This document shows, in pieces, positions 1-9,200 of a stretch of 58,100 bases of DNA. The notes under the pieces are model-generated. The model saw only the letters and a program-made list of their open reading frames with translations. It did not search any database and was not told the origin of the DNA. The DNA is taken from positions 1 through 58,100 of the forward strand of contig JAFSZH010000020.1 of the NCBI GenBank assembly GCA_017455685.1, read 5' to 3'. Source of the stretch: Oscillospiraceae bacterium. GTDB lineage: Bacteria > Bacillota > Clostridia > Oscillospirales > Oscillospiraceae. Position 1 is the stretch's first letter. Each line of letters opens with the position of its first letter. A program made the position numbers and the translations under genes.

Positions 1-2
1 CG

Positions 3-140
3 GCCCGGGTCAGCCAGGACGTGGGCCGGAAGTACAACAAGAACAACTACCTGCTGATGCACGCCATGGGTCCCAACGTGGCCGGCGTCATCGGCTCCGC
101 CATCGCCGCCGGCTTCCTCCTCAGCGTCTTCGGCGGCTGA
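3..140 (+). CDS. Na+-translocating decarboxylase beta subunit, C-terminal end (partial)
   Basis: Only the last 45 codons are inside the window, read in the frame that ends at the TGA at 138-140. The visible tail has [17 protein letters not shown] followed by AAG and a short hydrophobic end. This matches the conserved C-terminus of the OadB/GcdB/MmdB beta subunit, a polytopic membrane protein that couples decarboxylation of a biotin-bound carboxyl group to Na+ export. A perfect terminator hairpin 20 bases after the stop shows that this is the last gene of its operon. Which decarboxylase it belongs to (oxaloacetate, methylmalonyl-CoA or glutaconyl-CoA) cannot be told from this fragment. Confidence 0.85.
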   Translation, partial: ARVSQDVGRKYNKNNYLLMHAMGPNVAGVIGSAIAAGFLLSVFGG

Positions 141-160
141 GGAAAAACGCGTCGATCATG

Positions 161-197
161 AAAGCCCGTCTTCCCTTTCCGGGAAGACGGGCTTTTT
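161..197 (+). terminator. Intrinsic terminator of the decarboxylase operon
   Basis: Perfect 15-bp stem, 161-175 with 181-195, closed by a 5-nt TTTCC loop. The 3' arm runs into a T-run. It sits just after the beta-subunit stop. Confidence 0.92.
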
Positions 198-205
198 CTC
201 CGGCA

Positions 206-234
206 TTGCCATTTCACGCCGGGCGAGGTATAAT
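206..234 (+). promoter_or_regulatory. Sigma-A type promoter for the SGNH hydrolase gene
   Basis: TTGCCA at 206-211, a 17-nt spacer and TATAAT at 229-234. It lies between the upstream terminator and the gene start at 287, so the hydrolase is its own transcription unit. Confidence 0.75.
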
Positions 235-286
235 GATCTCAGCAGGTCCGATTCGTCCGCCGATGTGGATACGGGAGGTATTCGGT

Positions 287-1039
287 ATGCCGATCATCAT
301 CCTTCTTCTTGCGGCACTCGCCGTGGGGCTGCCCATACTGCAGCACTATTTCGGGCTCTTTGACAGGGGGAATCTCTTTCATTACGGTCTGCGTACCGTC
401 ACGCAGGATCCGGAAAGCCTACTCCGGGGCAAGCGGATCCTGGTGCTGGGCTCCTCGGTGACCATGGGCATGTCCGCCTACGGTCTGTCCTTCGTGGATT
501 ACCTGAACCGGAAAACCGGGTGCAGGATGGTCAAGGACGCCGTCCTCGCCTCCACGCTGGCGGACAGGCCGCCTCTCTCCTACGTAACGCGCATCCGCCG
601 CCACAACAAAACCACCGACGACGTCGACTGTTTCCTCTGCCAGCTCTCCACCAACGACGCCGTGTACCATGCGGACCTTGGCCGGGTGGGCGCCTCCAGA
701 GATCCGGAAAAGTTTGCGTTGGACACCAGCGTGGGCGGCATTGAGTATATCATCGACTACGTCCGGAGGGAATGGAACTGTCCCATCATCTTTTACACCG
801 GCACGAAATTCGACAATCCCCGGTATCAGAAGCTGGTGAATATGCTTCTGACGCTGGCGGACAAGTGGGACGTGCAGGTCATTGACCTGTGGCACGACGA
901 GGAAATGAACGCCGTGACGCCGGAGGAATACAAGCTCTACATGCACGACGGCGTCCACCCCACCCGGGCGGGTTACCGGGACTGGTGGGGACCCAGGATC
1001 GAGCAGGAGCTGATACGCCTCCTGGCGCCGAAAGCCTAA
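287..1039 (+). CDS. SGNH/GDSL-type hydrolase with N-terminal membrane segment
   Basis: A 250-residue protein. I chose ATG 287 because GGGAGGT precedes it by about 7 bases; the longer open frame from 158 begins inside the terminator hairpin. Residues 2-20 form one hydrophobic segment (anchor or signal peptide), so the enzyme probably acts outside the membrane. SGNH blocks are visible: GSSVT with the probable nucleophile Ser57, STND with Asn123, and HDGVHPT with Asp221 and His224. The first block reads GSS rather than the usual GDS. Family members are esterases that remove acetyl or acyl groups from carbohydrates or lipids; the substrate here is unknown. It is monocistronic, with a strong promoter in front and a palindrome behind. 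Confidence 0.75.
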   Translation: MPIIILLLAALAVGLPILQHYFGLFDRGNLFHYGLRTVTQDPESLLRGKRILVLGSSVTMGMSAYGLSFVDYLNRKTGCRMVKDAVLASTLADRPPLSYVTRIRRHNKTTDDVDCFLCQLSTNDAVYHADLGRVGASRDPEKFALDTSVGGIEYIIDYVRREWNCPIIFYTGTKFDNPRYQKLVNMLLTLADKWDVQVIDLWHDEEMNAVTPEEYKLYMHDGVHPTRAGYRDWWGPRIEQELIRLLAPKA

Positions 1040-1055
1040 ACGCAGCAGCATAGAG

Positions 1056-1089
1056 CGAGCGCCCGGACCCCGCGGGGTCCGGGCGCTCG
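1056..1089. terminator. 34-nt perfect palindrome between convergent genes
   Basis: 1056-1089 is its own reverse complement and lies between the convergent stops at 1039 and 1109. It can form a very stable hairpin on either strand. No T-run follows on either side, so a terminator role is inferred from position only. Confidence 0.5.
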
Positions 1090-1108
1090 CCCTGTAAAGC
1101 CGCTGTGG

Positions 1109-1909
1109 TCATGAACAGAAATCCATGACCCGCTGCAGGAAATCCGGGGCTTCCTCGTAGAGCCCGTGGCTCAGCCCCTCGTACATATACAGCCGGCTGC
1201 CGGGGATGCGCTCCGCTATCTCCTCCGAGGCCGCGCCGGTGACGATGGCGTCCTTCGTGCCGCCGATGATCAGCGTGGGACACTGGATGCGGGGCAGCTC
1301 CTCCCAGGCGTTGTGTGCGGCGCAGGCCTCCGCCTGGGTCAGAAAGCGGTCAAAGGATCGGGGCTTGCCCACGCTGCCCAGCAGATCGTAGGCGAGCTTT
1401 TCCTTTCGAAAGCGCTCCGGGGTGTAGGATTTCTCCGCCGTGTCCAGCATGATGCCCTTGTAGTCACCCCGCCGGGCCATGTCCGACCAAAGCTCGATGG
1501 ACTTCAGCATGGTGGGGTTAGGCCGGGCCAGGGTCACGGTCAGGATCAGTCTGGCCACCCGCTCCGGGTGGTCGATGGCCAGCCACTGGGCGATCATGCC
1601 GCCCTGGGATACCCCCAGCACCGAGACGCCCGTGAGCCCCAGCGCCTCCATGGCCAGGTTCAGATCCTCCGCCATCTCCCGGGTGGTCATGTGGGCGGGC
1701 AGCTCCGCCCGGCGGCTGAACATATAGACTGTAAAATCCTTTGCCATGCTCCGGTACAGGATGGCAAAGGGCAGCGCCGTACCCTTCACGGTCTTGAGCC
1801 CGTCCCCCACCCCGGGGATCATGACCAGGACCTTCTCTCCGGCGCCGAAGCGGACGTAATCCATGTTGCCGACAGCGAGATGCAGCCGGCCGTTTTTCGC
1901 GTTCAGCAT
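1109..1909 (-). CDS. Alpha/beta-fold hydrolase
   Basis: A 266-residue protein of ordinary length for the family, with no signal peptide, so cytoplasmic. The catalytic triad can be read: nucleophile elbow GVSQGG with Ser101, Asp220 in GGTKDAIVT, and His248 in LSHGLYEEAP. The oxyanion region is MIPGVGDG near residue 30. The start is fixed by AAGGAG (complement of 1918-1923), 8 bases upstream. Proteins of this type include carboxylesterases, lactonases and MenH-like enzymes; nothing in the neighbourhood selects one. A stem-loop at 1938-1971 lies in the leader. Confidence 0.8.
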   Translation of the reverse strand: MLNAKNGRLHLAVGNMDYVRFGAGEKVLVMIPGVGDGLKTVKGTALPFAILYRSMAKDFTVYMFSRRAELPAHMTTREMAEDLNLAMEALGLTGVSVLGVSQGGMIAQWLAIDHPERVARLILTVTLARPNPTMLKSIELWSDMARRGDYKGIMLDTAEKSYTPERFRKEKLAYDLLGSVGKPRSFDRFLTQAEACAAHNAWEELPRIQCPTLIIGGTKDAIVTGAASEEIAERIPGSRLYMYEGLSHGLYEEAPDFLQRVMDFCS

Positions 1910-1937
1910 CGTATCAGCTCCTTCCGTCCTTTATGCA

Positions 1938-1971
1938 AATTGAGCAGCAGGGCTTTCTCTGCTGCTCAATT
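1938..1971 (-). terminator. Stem-loop between two minus-strand genes
   Basis: 13-bp perfect stem, 1938-1950 with 1959-1971, and an 8-nt loop. It lies between the zinc-ribbon protein stop (1986) and the hydrolase start (1909). There is no good T-run on the minus strand, so it may be a weak terminator, an attenuator or an RNA-stability hairpin. Confidence 0.45.
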
Positions 1972-1985
1972 GACGTGATCCGGTT

Positions 1986-3029
1986 TTATTCCCCGATATA
2001 CCAGAGACTTCCGGCATCGTACTTGGAGGGCAGCTCGATCCAATCGCCGTAGGAGGCCTCGATGTACCAGCCGGTCTCGTCGTGCTCCATCCAGCCGTAA
2101 TCGCCGTAATCGGAGGAGATGCCCTCATACCAGTACTGCCAGACAGGCGGGTCCATGTCCGTGTTGAGCCAGACCCAGCACTCGGTGGAGCTGTCGTAAT
2201 AGCTCTCGCTGTCCCGGTCCCAGACCAGCGTCTTGTCGGCGGCGCCGCCGGAGACGAATCTGTACTCGCCCTCCCCGGTCCGGGTCAGAACGACCCGATC
2301 GCCGAAGGCGGGGGCGACCTCGGTCACCCCGTAGGAAGACGAGCCGCCGGAGGAGGTGTGCTCCGAGCGCATGGAAATCCGGGCGAAAAGATACAGCACG
2401 ATCACCGTGATCAACAGTATGATCCAGAAGGTCTGCCATCCGGAGTGCTTCCGGGCGGCCGGCCGCGCGGTATCGGAAACAGCGGAGGAGGCGCGCAGCT
2501 CCTGGTCCAGCAAAGACTTGATCTCCATGGGCGCGCCGCAGTTGGGGCACTGGAGCGTTTTGGACGCCGCGTCCGCGCTCAGGTCCATGACCGTGTCCAG
2601 ACCGCAGTACTCGCAGTGGCACACCACGTTTTCGTACTTTCCGTCCTTCTCAAAAGCCACGTTGTCGTAGCGCTCGCCGTTTTCGTCGTAATAGCCCTGC
2701 TGATAGCTCTTGCCCGTGGAGCTGTCCACCCAGGCGACGGGATAGTATATGTATTCATGCCGGCGGCCGTAGTAGTAAGAGGGGCGGCGGCCGGTGCTGC
2801 CGGTGGAGAAAAAGCCGGTGGGCTGGTTCACCCGGGGCCTGGTCGGCGTGACCTGGGCCCGGGGCGCGGAGCTGTAGGACGAAGTCTTGGGCTTGCTGCT
2901 CCAGCTGGTGGAGGAATGGGAGCTGGGCCCCCGGGAGGACGAGCTGCTGTACGACCGGGAGCTGCTGAAGGAATGGGAGGAACTGGAATGGGAAGAGTGG
3001 GAGCTGTGGCTGTGTCCGCTGGGCGGCAT
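1986..3029 (-). CDS. Ser/His-rich protein with zinc ribbon and one membrane segment (unknown function)
   Basis: A 347-residue protein I cannot assign. Residues 1-55 are almost only Ser, His and Arg. A Tyr-rich stretch follows (about 80-115), then a zinc ribbon with two Cys pairs (CEYC near 138 and CPNC near 161). One hydrophobic helix (WIILLITVIVLYLF) lies near 205-220. The C-terminal ~120 residues are rich in Trp, Tyr and Asp. The ribbon comes before the helix and there is no signal peptide, so the N-terminal half is probably cytoplasmic and the acidic aromatic tail outside; topology is inferred. AGGAGGTG precedes the ATG and a TTGAAG-N17-TATAAT promoter lies upstream. Confidence 0.7.
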   Translation of the reverse strand: MPPSGHSHSSHSSHSSSSHSFSSSRSYSSSSSRGPSSHSSTSWSSKPKTSSYSSAPRAQVTPTRPRVNQPTGFFSTGSTGRRPSYYYGRRHEYIYYPVAWVDSSTGKSYQQGYYDENGERYDNVAFEKDGKYENVVCHCEYCGLDTVMDLSADAASKTLQCPNCGAPMEIKSLLDQELRASSAVSDTARPAARKHSGWQTFWIILLITVIVLYLFARISMRSEHTSSGGSSSYGVTEVAPAFGDRVVLTRTGEGEYRFVSGGAADKTLVWDRDSESYYDSSTECWVWLNTDMDPPVWQYWYEGISSDYGDYGWMEHDETGWYIEASYGDWIELPSKYDAGSLWYIGE

Positions 3030-3109
3030 ATCGATACACCTCCTGAATAATTGCTATGAATGACGGCCACGCTGTGGGCGCGTCCGGTTGGATCGGTCGA
3101 TCAAAATGG

Positions 3110-3138
3110 ATTATATCACAGTCTTTTGTTTTCTTCAA
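3110..3138 (-). promoter_or_regulatory. Promoter for the zinc-ribbon protein gene
   Basis: On the minus strand TTGAAG (3138-3133), a 17-nt spacer and TATAAT (3115-3110). It lies downstream of the terminator of the giant gene, so the small gene is transcribed separately. Confidence 0.7.
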
Positions 3139-3157
3139 CTCTATCTGCGCCCTGTAC

Positions 3158-3204
3158 AAAAAGAGCACTTCCGGATATCCCGCAGGAACCCTGAAGTGCT
3201 CTTT
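3158..3204 (-). terminator. Terminator of the giant surface-protein gene
   Basis: 12-bp stem, 3160-3171 with 3193-3204. On the minus strand it is followed by a T-run (complement of the A-run 3158-3162). It begins 12 bases after the stop of the 2791-residue gene. Confidence 0.85.
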
Positions 3205-3215
3205 GCCGCAGCCGG

Positions 3216-6200
3216 TCACGGCTCCGCTTTTCTCCTGCGCTTCTTCCAGAGGAAGAGAAGCGCGCCTATGAGCAGTGCAGAGGCCGTAAGAACGGCAAAT
3301 GGCAGATCGTCGATGAAAATACCTGTCTCGACGACGCTGGAAAGGCTGTTGGTGAAGGCCACCGTATGATCTCTGTTCATCGTGATCGGATCCGTGCTGC
3401 TGCCGTCTGCCGCGGCTGCGTCGTCAAGGCAGTAGCTTGCCGTGTAAAGGCCGCTTTCTTCGGAAACCGTCACTTCCGTGCCGGCGGGGAGAACCAGGTC
3501 AATGGCCTCCAGGTGCCGAAGGCTGAACGTGATCTTGCCCTCGGCGTCCGCCGTGCAGGTCCCGGCAGCCGCGTCCGCCACCCCGTCCGCAGGGGCCCAT
3601 GCGGAGCCGTCCGTCATGGTCCTGGTCCATTCGAAGCTGCCGCCCGCCGTGAGACCGGAGACCGTGAATTCGAACGCGTTCGCATAGTTGGCAAATTCTC
3701 CTGTGATCGTCTTGGTGACCGTCAGGGTGGACAGGGTCCTCGTATTGGTGAAAACGACGTCAAGGCTGTTGTCCGCGTCCTCAACATACTCATTCACCTG
3801 ATTGTCGGCATATTGGGGGCCCTGCTGGACGGAAAACGCGAACGAGTAATCATCCGGCGTGTCGTATGCGATGCTGCCTGCCGGGTCCACGTGTTCAACT
3901 GCGACGGTCGTATCAAAACGGTCTTTGGCGTCCTGTGTGATCGTCAGATCATACCGATAGGAAGACGTGAAATACTTATTCTGCAGATCATAATATCGAA
4001 GCAGCGGTTCACTTTTTATCACTCTGCCGTCCTGATCGACCACGTCCATAACCACGCTGTAGTTGACCTGGCTCCCCACCAGGCCGGCCGTGACGGTAAT
4101 ATGCACGATATACTGCTGGCCGTTTTTCAGCGTCACGCTCGCCAAACCCCACGGTTCACTCTCCGGAGGAGCGACCTCCTTCATACTGCCTCTCTTGTCG
4201 ACCCACTCATTCGAGATAGCAACGGTATAGGTGAACTCGTCATCATCGGTGCCGTTCACAACGTGGTTCTCCACCGTAAAGGTGAAGTCCTCGTGATGGA
4301 ATGTGGACCAGGAGGTGTTCAGCGTCACGTCCTCGGTGACCGGCTGGGAAAAGTCGAACGCATTGTTCAGGACGATGGTATGGTACGGATTGATCGTGTT
4401 ATACCGATATCTGTCCGTGGTGTTATTGGCGTTAAGCCACTTGATAAAGGACCACGCGGCAGTGAACTCGGCATTCGGCGCGGGATCGTCGGGTTTGGGG
4501 ACCCTGTCGCCCTTGGCCATGGTAAAGGTGACGTAGCCCGGATTGTTCGAACTGTGGAAAAAGACGTAGGAGCCCGGCTGATCGGTGGTCTCCGGTCCGG
4601 TCCATATATGATATGTATTATACGATTCCCTGTAATACATATTGAAGGACACCGTCACGCTTTCGCTCCACACGGCGTACAGGGTCTGGTCAAAGGGCGG
4701 ATCCTGGCTGAAGTCCCAGAGGTAGTCCGACTTTATCTTTTTCAGCACGTTGGAGCCCTCGTCGGGCGTGATGACGGTATCTCCCCACGTCACCGGGTCG
4801 GTGGAGCTGAAATCCGTATGCGCCGCCACGTCCGGGTTTGTGGTCCAGCCGAGGAACACCATGCCGGTCATGGTCGGGTCCGCGGGACGGTAGGCGTTGT
4901 CTGTGATGTCCGCTTCCCGGATAATGTACTGATCGCCGTCCATGTGGACGAACGCGTCGGAGGTCTCCGTCCAGACGCCGCCGTTCACGTCGTACGTGAC
5001 CATCAGATCCGGCTCTTCCGTATAGGTGACGATGATCCCCTCCGGACCGGCCTGCAGCGTTCCGGTATAGACCGCCGTTTCGCCGCAAAGAACATTCTCG
5101 CTGCCGGTGCCGTAGTCCGTTCCCGCCGGGAACTCGCCGCTGACGCTCATCTTCTTGTGGAAGTGGTCGTTCAAAGCCGCGGCAGTGAAGCTGTCGACCC
5201 CGGGCTCCGCGTCCGGAAGAACGATCTTCACTTCGCCGTTGGTATCTCCGGACTTTGCCGGAATGACGATCTGAAGAGCGGCCTGCTCCCGGTCGAATTC
5301 GCCCGTGACCAGGTTGACGATGCTGACGATGCCCGCATCCGTGTCGGAGAGGTCGACGGTGATATTCTCGTCCGTGGTATTGACGAAGGTGACGTACACC
5401 ATCGGCTCCCACAGAGCATAGAGCGTGACCTGGTCGTTTCTCGTGACTGCCGCCACGGAATCCGGCGCATACATTGGGATATAGGCCATACCGGTGGTCG
5501 GGCTGGCGGGATCCGAATTCTCATCGAAGCCCAGCAGCAGGTAATTGTCGACGTTCGAGAAGAAATTCGTCCCGGTGACACCGTTATAGGTATTCGCCGT
5601 GGCATACCGATACAGGTGCAGCTCCAGGTTGGACTGGAAATCGCCGAACAGGATCTGGGTAGGATTGCTGTTCGTGTCCAGCTCGCTCTCGGTGTTGATG
5701 CAGCTGCTGCCCGGGCCGGACAGCGCCGGAAGGCTCTCGGAGTTTGTCGTGTTCACGAACCCGCCGTACTCGTCGTTGGCATCCAGGATCAGGTTTGTAA
5801 CTTCCGGTCTCCGGTGGGACTGCTCCTCCTGTTCGTAGTACGCCTGCATGTGAATGATGGAGCCTATGCCGCTTTCCGGGTGCTCCGTAACCAGCGCGGA
5901 GTCCACCGTGAAGCTTTCGCCGGGCTGATAGTAGATCGGATCGCCGTTCCCGTCCAGCTGAATGGGGATCCAGTTATAATAGGTCCGCCCATCCACGGTG
6001 ACTGCCGAGGACTCGTCCCTGCGCACTGCCCGCCAGCCGCGGAAGACCCATCCGGGAATGTCGTTCGTCGGAGCCCGCAGGATCTCGGTAGGCGTCTGAT
6101 CGGCATAGAGCAGCGAGGCGTAATCCGCGGGGTCTGTCCACGGTTCCGTTTCGCCCAAGATCAGGGGTGATCCGCCCTGCTCCCCGTCCGCCAGATAATA

Positions 6201-9200
6201 CGGGTTATACTGGATGATGTATCCGTCGTCCAGCCGCCACAGCGCCCGCAGCTTCAGCGTGGCCATCACCGGGTCGTGGAAGTTGTAGGGCATCGATTCG
6301 GTGGAGCCGTTGTCCAGCACCTTATACCAGCCCATGAAGGTATAGTGCTCATCCGAAACGGGACGATAGGCCTGGTCCGGATAGCTCGTGTAGGCCGCGG
6401 CAAACTGCTCGAAAGGCGTCAGCAGCGTGACGCCGGTATAGTATTCGGCGTTGGCTGTGGCTGTGACCGTGGCTACGTAATAATCATAATAATTATGAAG
6501 CTGTGTTTCATCCAGATAAACGGCGTTGCGCAGATCCGGCGGAAGTCCCCAGTCGCCGTCAGTGGCTTCGTTGAACTGGGTATTGACGTAATAGTACTTT
6601 GTCCCCTCGTAATAGGTGGCGCTGCCGGGTTCCAGCTCCTTATCCGAGATCAGCACGTAGTTCCGGTGGATCGTGTATTCGCCCACAGGCGTGCCGTAAT
6701 TCGCCGTGAAGTAGGTCGCCTGGGACACGTTGTGACCGCTGCCGGATACCCCATAACCGTTTGCCTGGCCGTAATCGATATGGTCGATGACGCCGCCGTT
6801 GGGGTCGATCTCCACCCTGTACTGCAGGATCTTCAGGATCGGATAGAGCACCTCGTTGGAGCTGGGCATGGTCGCGCCGGCAAAATCAAAGGGTTCTCCC
6901 ACGCCGGCTTCATTGGTATACCATCCGGCGAAGTAGTGCCCGGTCTTCTCCGGGGGATCGTATTTGCACGCATCCGCCAGGGACTGCCCGTAGTAGTACG
7001 TGTCGGTCTTGACGTCCGCCTCGTCTTCAAACTTGAAGGTCAGGGTATACTGCCTGGGCCGGAAGAAGAAATACACATGGTTGTCGTACTGTGCCGGCAC
7101 ATGATAGCAGCTGTAAACGAGCTCATATCCGTCGATATCCGAGACGAGCTGGAACTGGGGATCCACGTTGGAAATGACCTGTGTCGTCTCTTTTTCATAA
7201 TACGAACGGCCTTCGATCACGCTGGAAGTCACATGCGCGATATCGGAGCTCCAGGTGGTCCTTGTATAGGAAGCAAAATCATCCCCGGAAAGCAGCTCCA
7301 CAGCAGCGGGATCGTAAGTCCCATCCACCGCTTCATACATGATATGATAGTGCTTTACCCGGTTCGCATTATTTGCCGGTCCGAAATACGCTACCAGATG
7401 ATGGACCTGTTCCGCGTTGATCAGGGCGGTCCCGGACCGGTCGCTGCAAAGCTCCGCGGACATATAGTTGTAAATGCCGTTGATGTCCGGGTTATTGCCC
7501 TGCTGACCGCCCCAGGTAGGACGGTTCTGGGCGATCCAGCAGTACCGGCTGCTGTAGAAGCCCGCCCAGATATACATGGTAAGCTTGGCGCCGGGGGGAT
7601 CCGAAAAAGCAAAATTGCTGTTGACCGGCGTTGGCCAGCGGTCGCCGATAAAGGCGCCGTATTTTGCCGTGATCACGTACAGGTTGGCTTCATCCTCCGC
7701 CGGGACATAATTGCCCAGGACGTTGGCCGGCGTGGTGACGTACGTTGAATCGTAGGTCTCCCCTGTCGGAAGATAGGTCATGGTGAAGACCCCGGCATAG
7801 GATATCCCCCCGGGACTCGGGGTATAGCCGAGAACAGTATTGACTATGTAATCCTTGTACATGAACTGGATCCAGTTTCCGTCCCAGTTCGAGTACGCAG
7901 GCATCTCCATGTATTCGGGCCGCTGTGGACCGCCTTCCTTCACGTACCCGTCCCGGCCGATGTGAAAGACCAGCTTGAAGGTCTTTCGTTCGAAATACAC
8001 GTTGTAAGTCGTGCTGCCGTCGCCGTTGATGACCACGGAGGAGTCTGAAAGCGTGTCGTTCCGGTCGTAGAATATCTCTTCACCCGCAGGTACGGCAGAA
8101 ATGTCGTCCAGGTACTCCCTTTCCAGGATGGGACCGGAGGCATCCTGGTACGCTGCCAGATCCTCCAGACAGAGCACAGAACCGGAATAGACCCGCGTGG
8201 GCACGTTCGCGCTTTCATAATAGGCGTTCAGCTCGCCGGTCGTGATGGTCTTGACCGCGCTGGCCGTATAGTCGTCCTTTTCATGGCCCGCAGCCGGGGC
8301 GGTATAGCCCACGTCCTGCACGTTTTCAGTCCAGTAAACGACGGTGACCTTGGAGGCTTCCGGGATCCATTGCGCATACAGAGTCAGCTGGTCAAGGGAG
8401 GAATGGAGCTTCAGCTTGCCGTCAGCGGCGCTGAAAAGCGTTACCGACCCGCTTCCGGTATCCAGGGAATACGTCCCGTCGTAGACAATACTGCCGTCAG
8501 CCCCGGTGATCTGGATCGCCTGGGTGTTGATCGTTACGGTATTCGGGGTGTAGTTATCGTTGCTTCCCTGCACGTAGCTGACCGACACATCTTCCGGGGA
8601 GGACAGGTTCGTGATCTCGCCCGTATCCGGATCCGTCACGGCGAAGGCGTACCATCCGCCGAACTGATAGCCTGCGCGTACAGGCGTTTCCAGGGTCGTG
8701 AAAACGTTTACGTCCGCTGTTTCGACAGTGCCCTCGGGCGTCACGGGACTCCAGGATTCCAGGAAGCGGGATGCAACGTAGGTCGCGCCGCTGCCGGTGA
8801 TCCCGGAGACGAAATTCACCCAGCGAGCCTCCACAAAGATGGGGTACATGTCGATCTCTCTGCTGTCGTCCAGGCTGTCCCACGCGACGGTAACGTACTG
8901 CTCGATCTCCTCTCCGGAATAATCCACCGTGGAGAATTGGACCCAGTTCGGGGCCTGCTCGGTCCCGGCGTTGTACTCCCAGCCGACGAAGATCAGGTGC
9001 TTGGAATCCGTGCTGTTGGAGCGGACATCACTGATTTTGACGTCCACAGAATCGGCGTTGCCCACGGCCACCATTTTCCGGGTCATTTCGTAGCTCGTGG
9101 AGGTGCTTGACGCGGCGTTTCTCGGATAGAGCATGAAATCGACAAAGAAGTATTTTTCATAAAGAGGTGCCAGGAACACGTGGACGTTGCCGTCGCCGTC

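Noticed and set aside
158-286. Longer N-terminus for the first SGNH hydrolase
   Set aside because: It begins inside the decarboxylase terminator and upstream of the TATAAT box; ATG 287 has a good ribosome site and opens directly with a membrane helix.
3366-6170. 934-residue open frame on the plus strand inside the giant gene
   Set aside because: It is antisense to a protein with clear signal peptide, repeats and sorting signal, has no ribosome site and no recognisable domain; it is a shadow of the GC-rich codon pattern. The same holds for the plus frames at 6276-7748 and 9180-11144.
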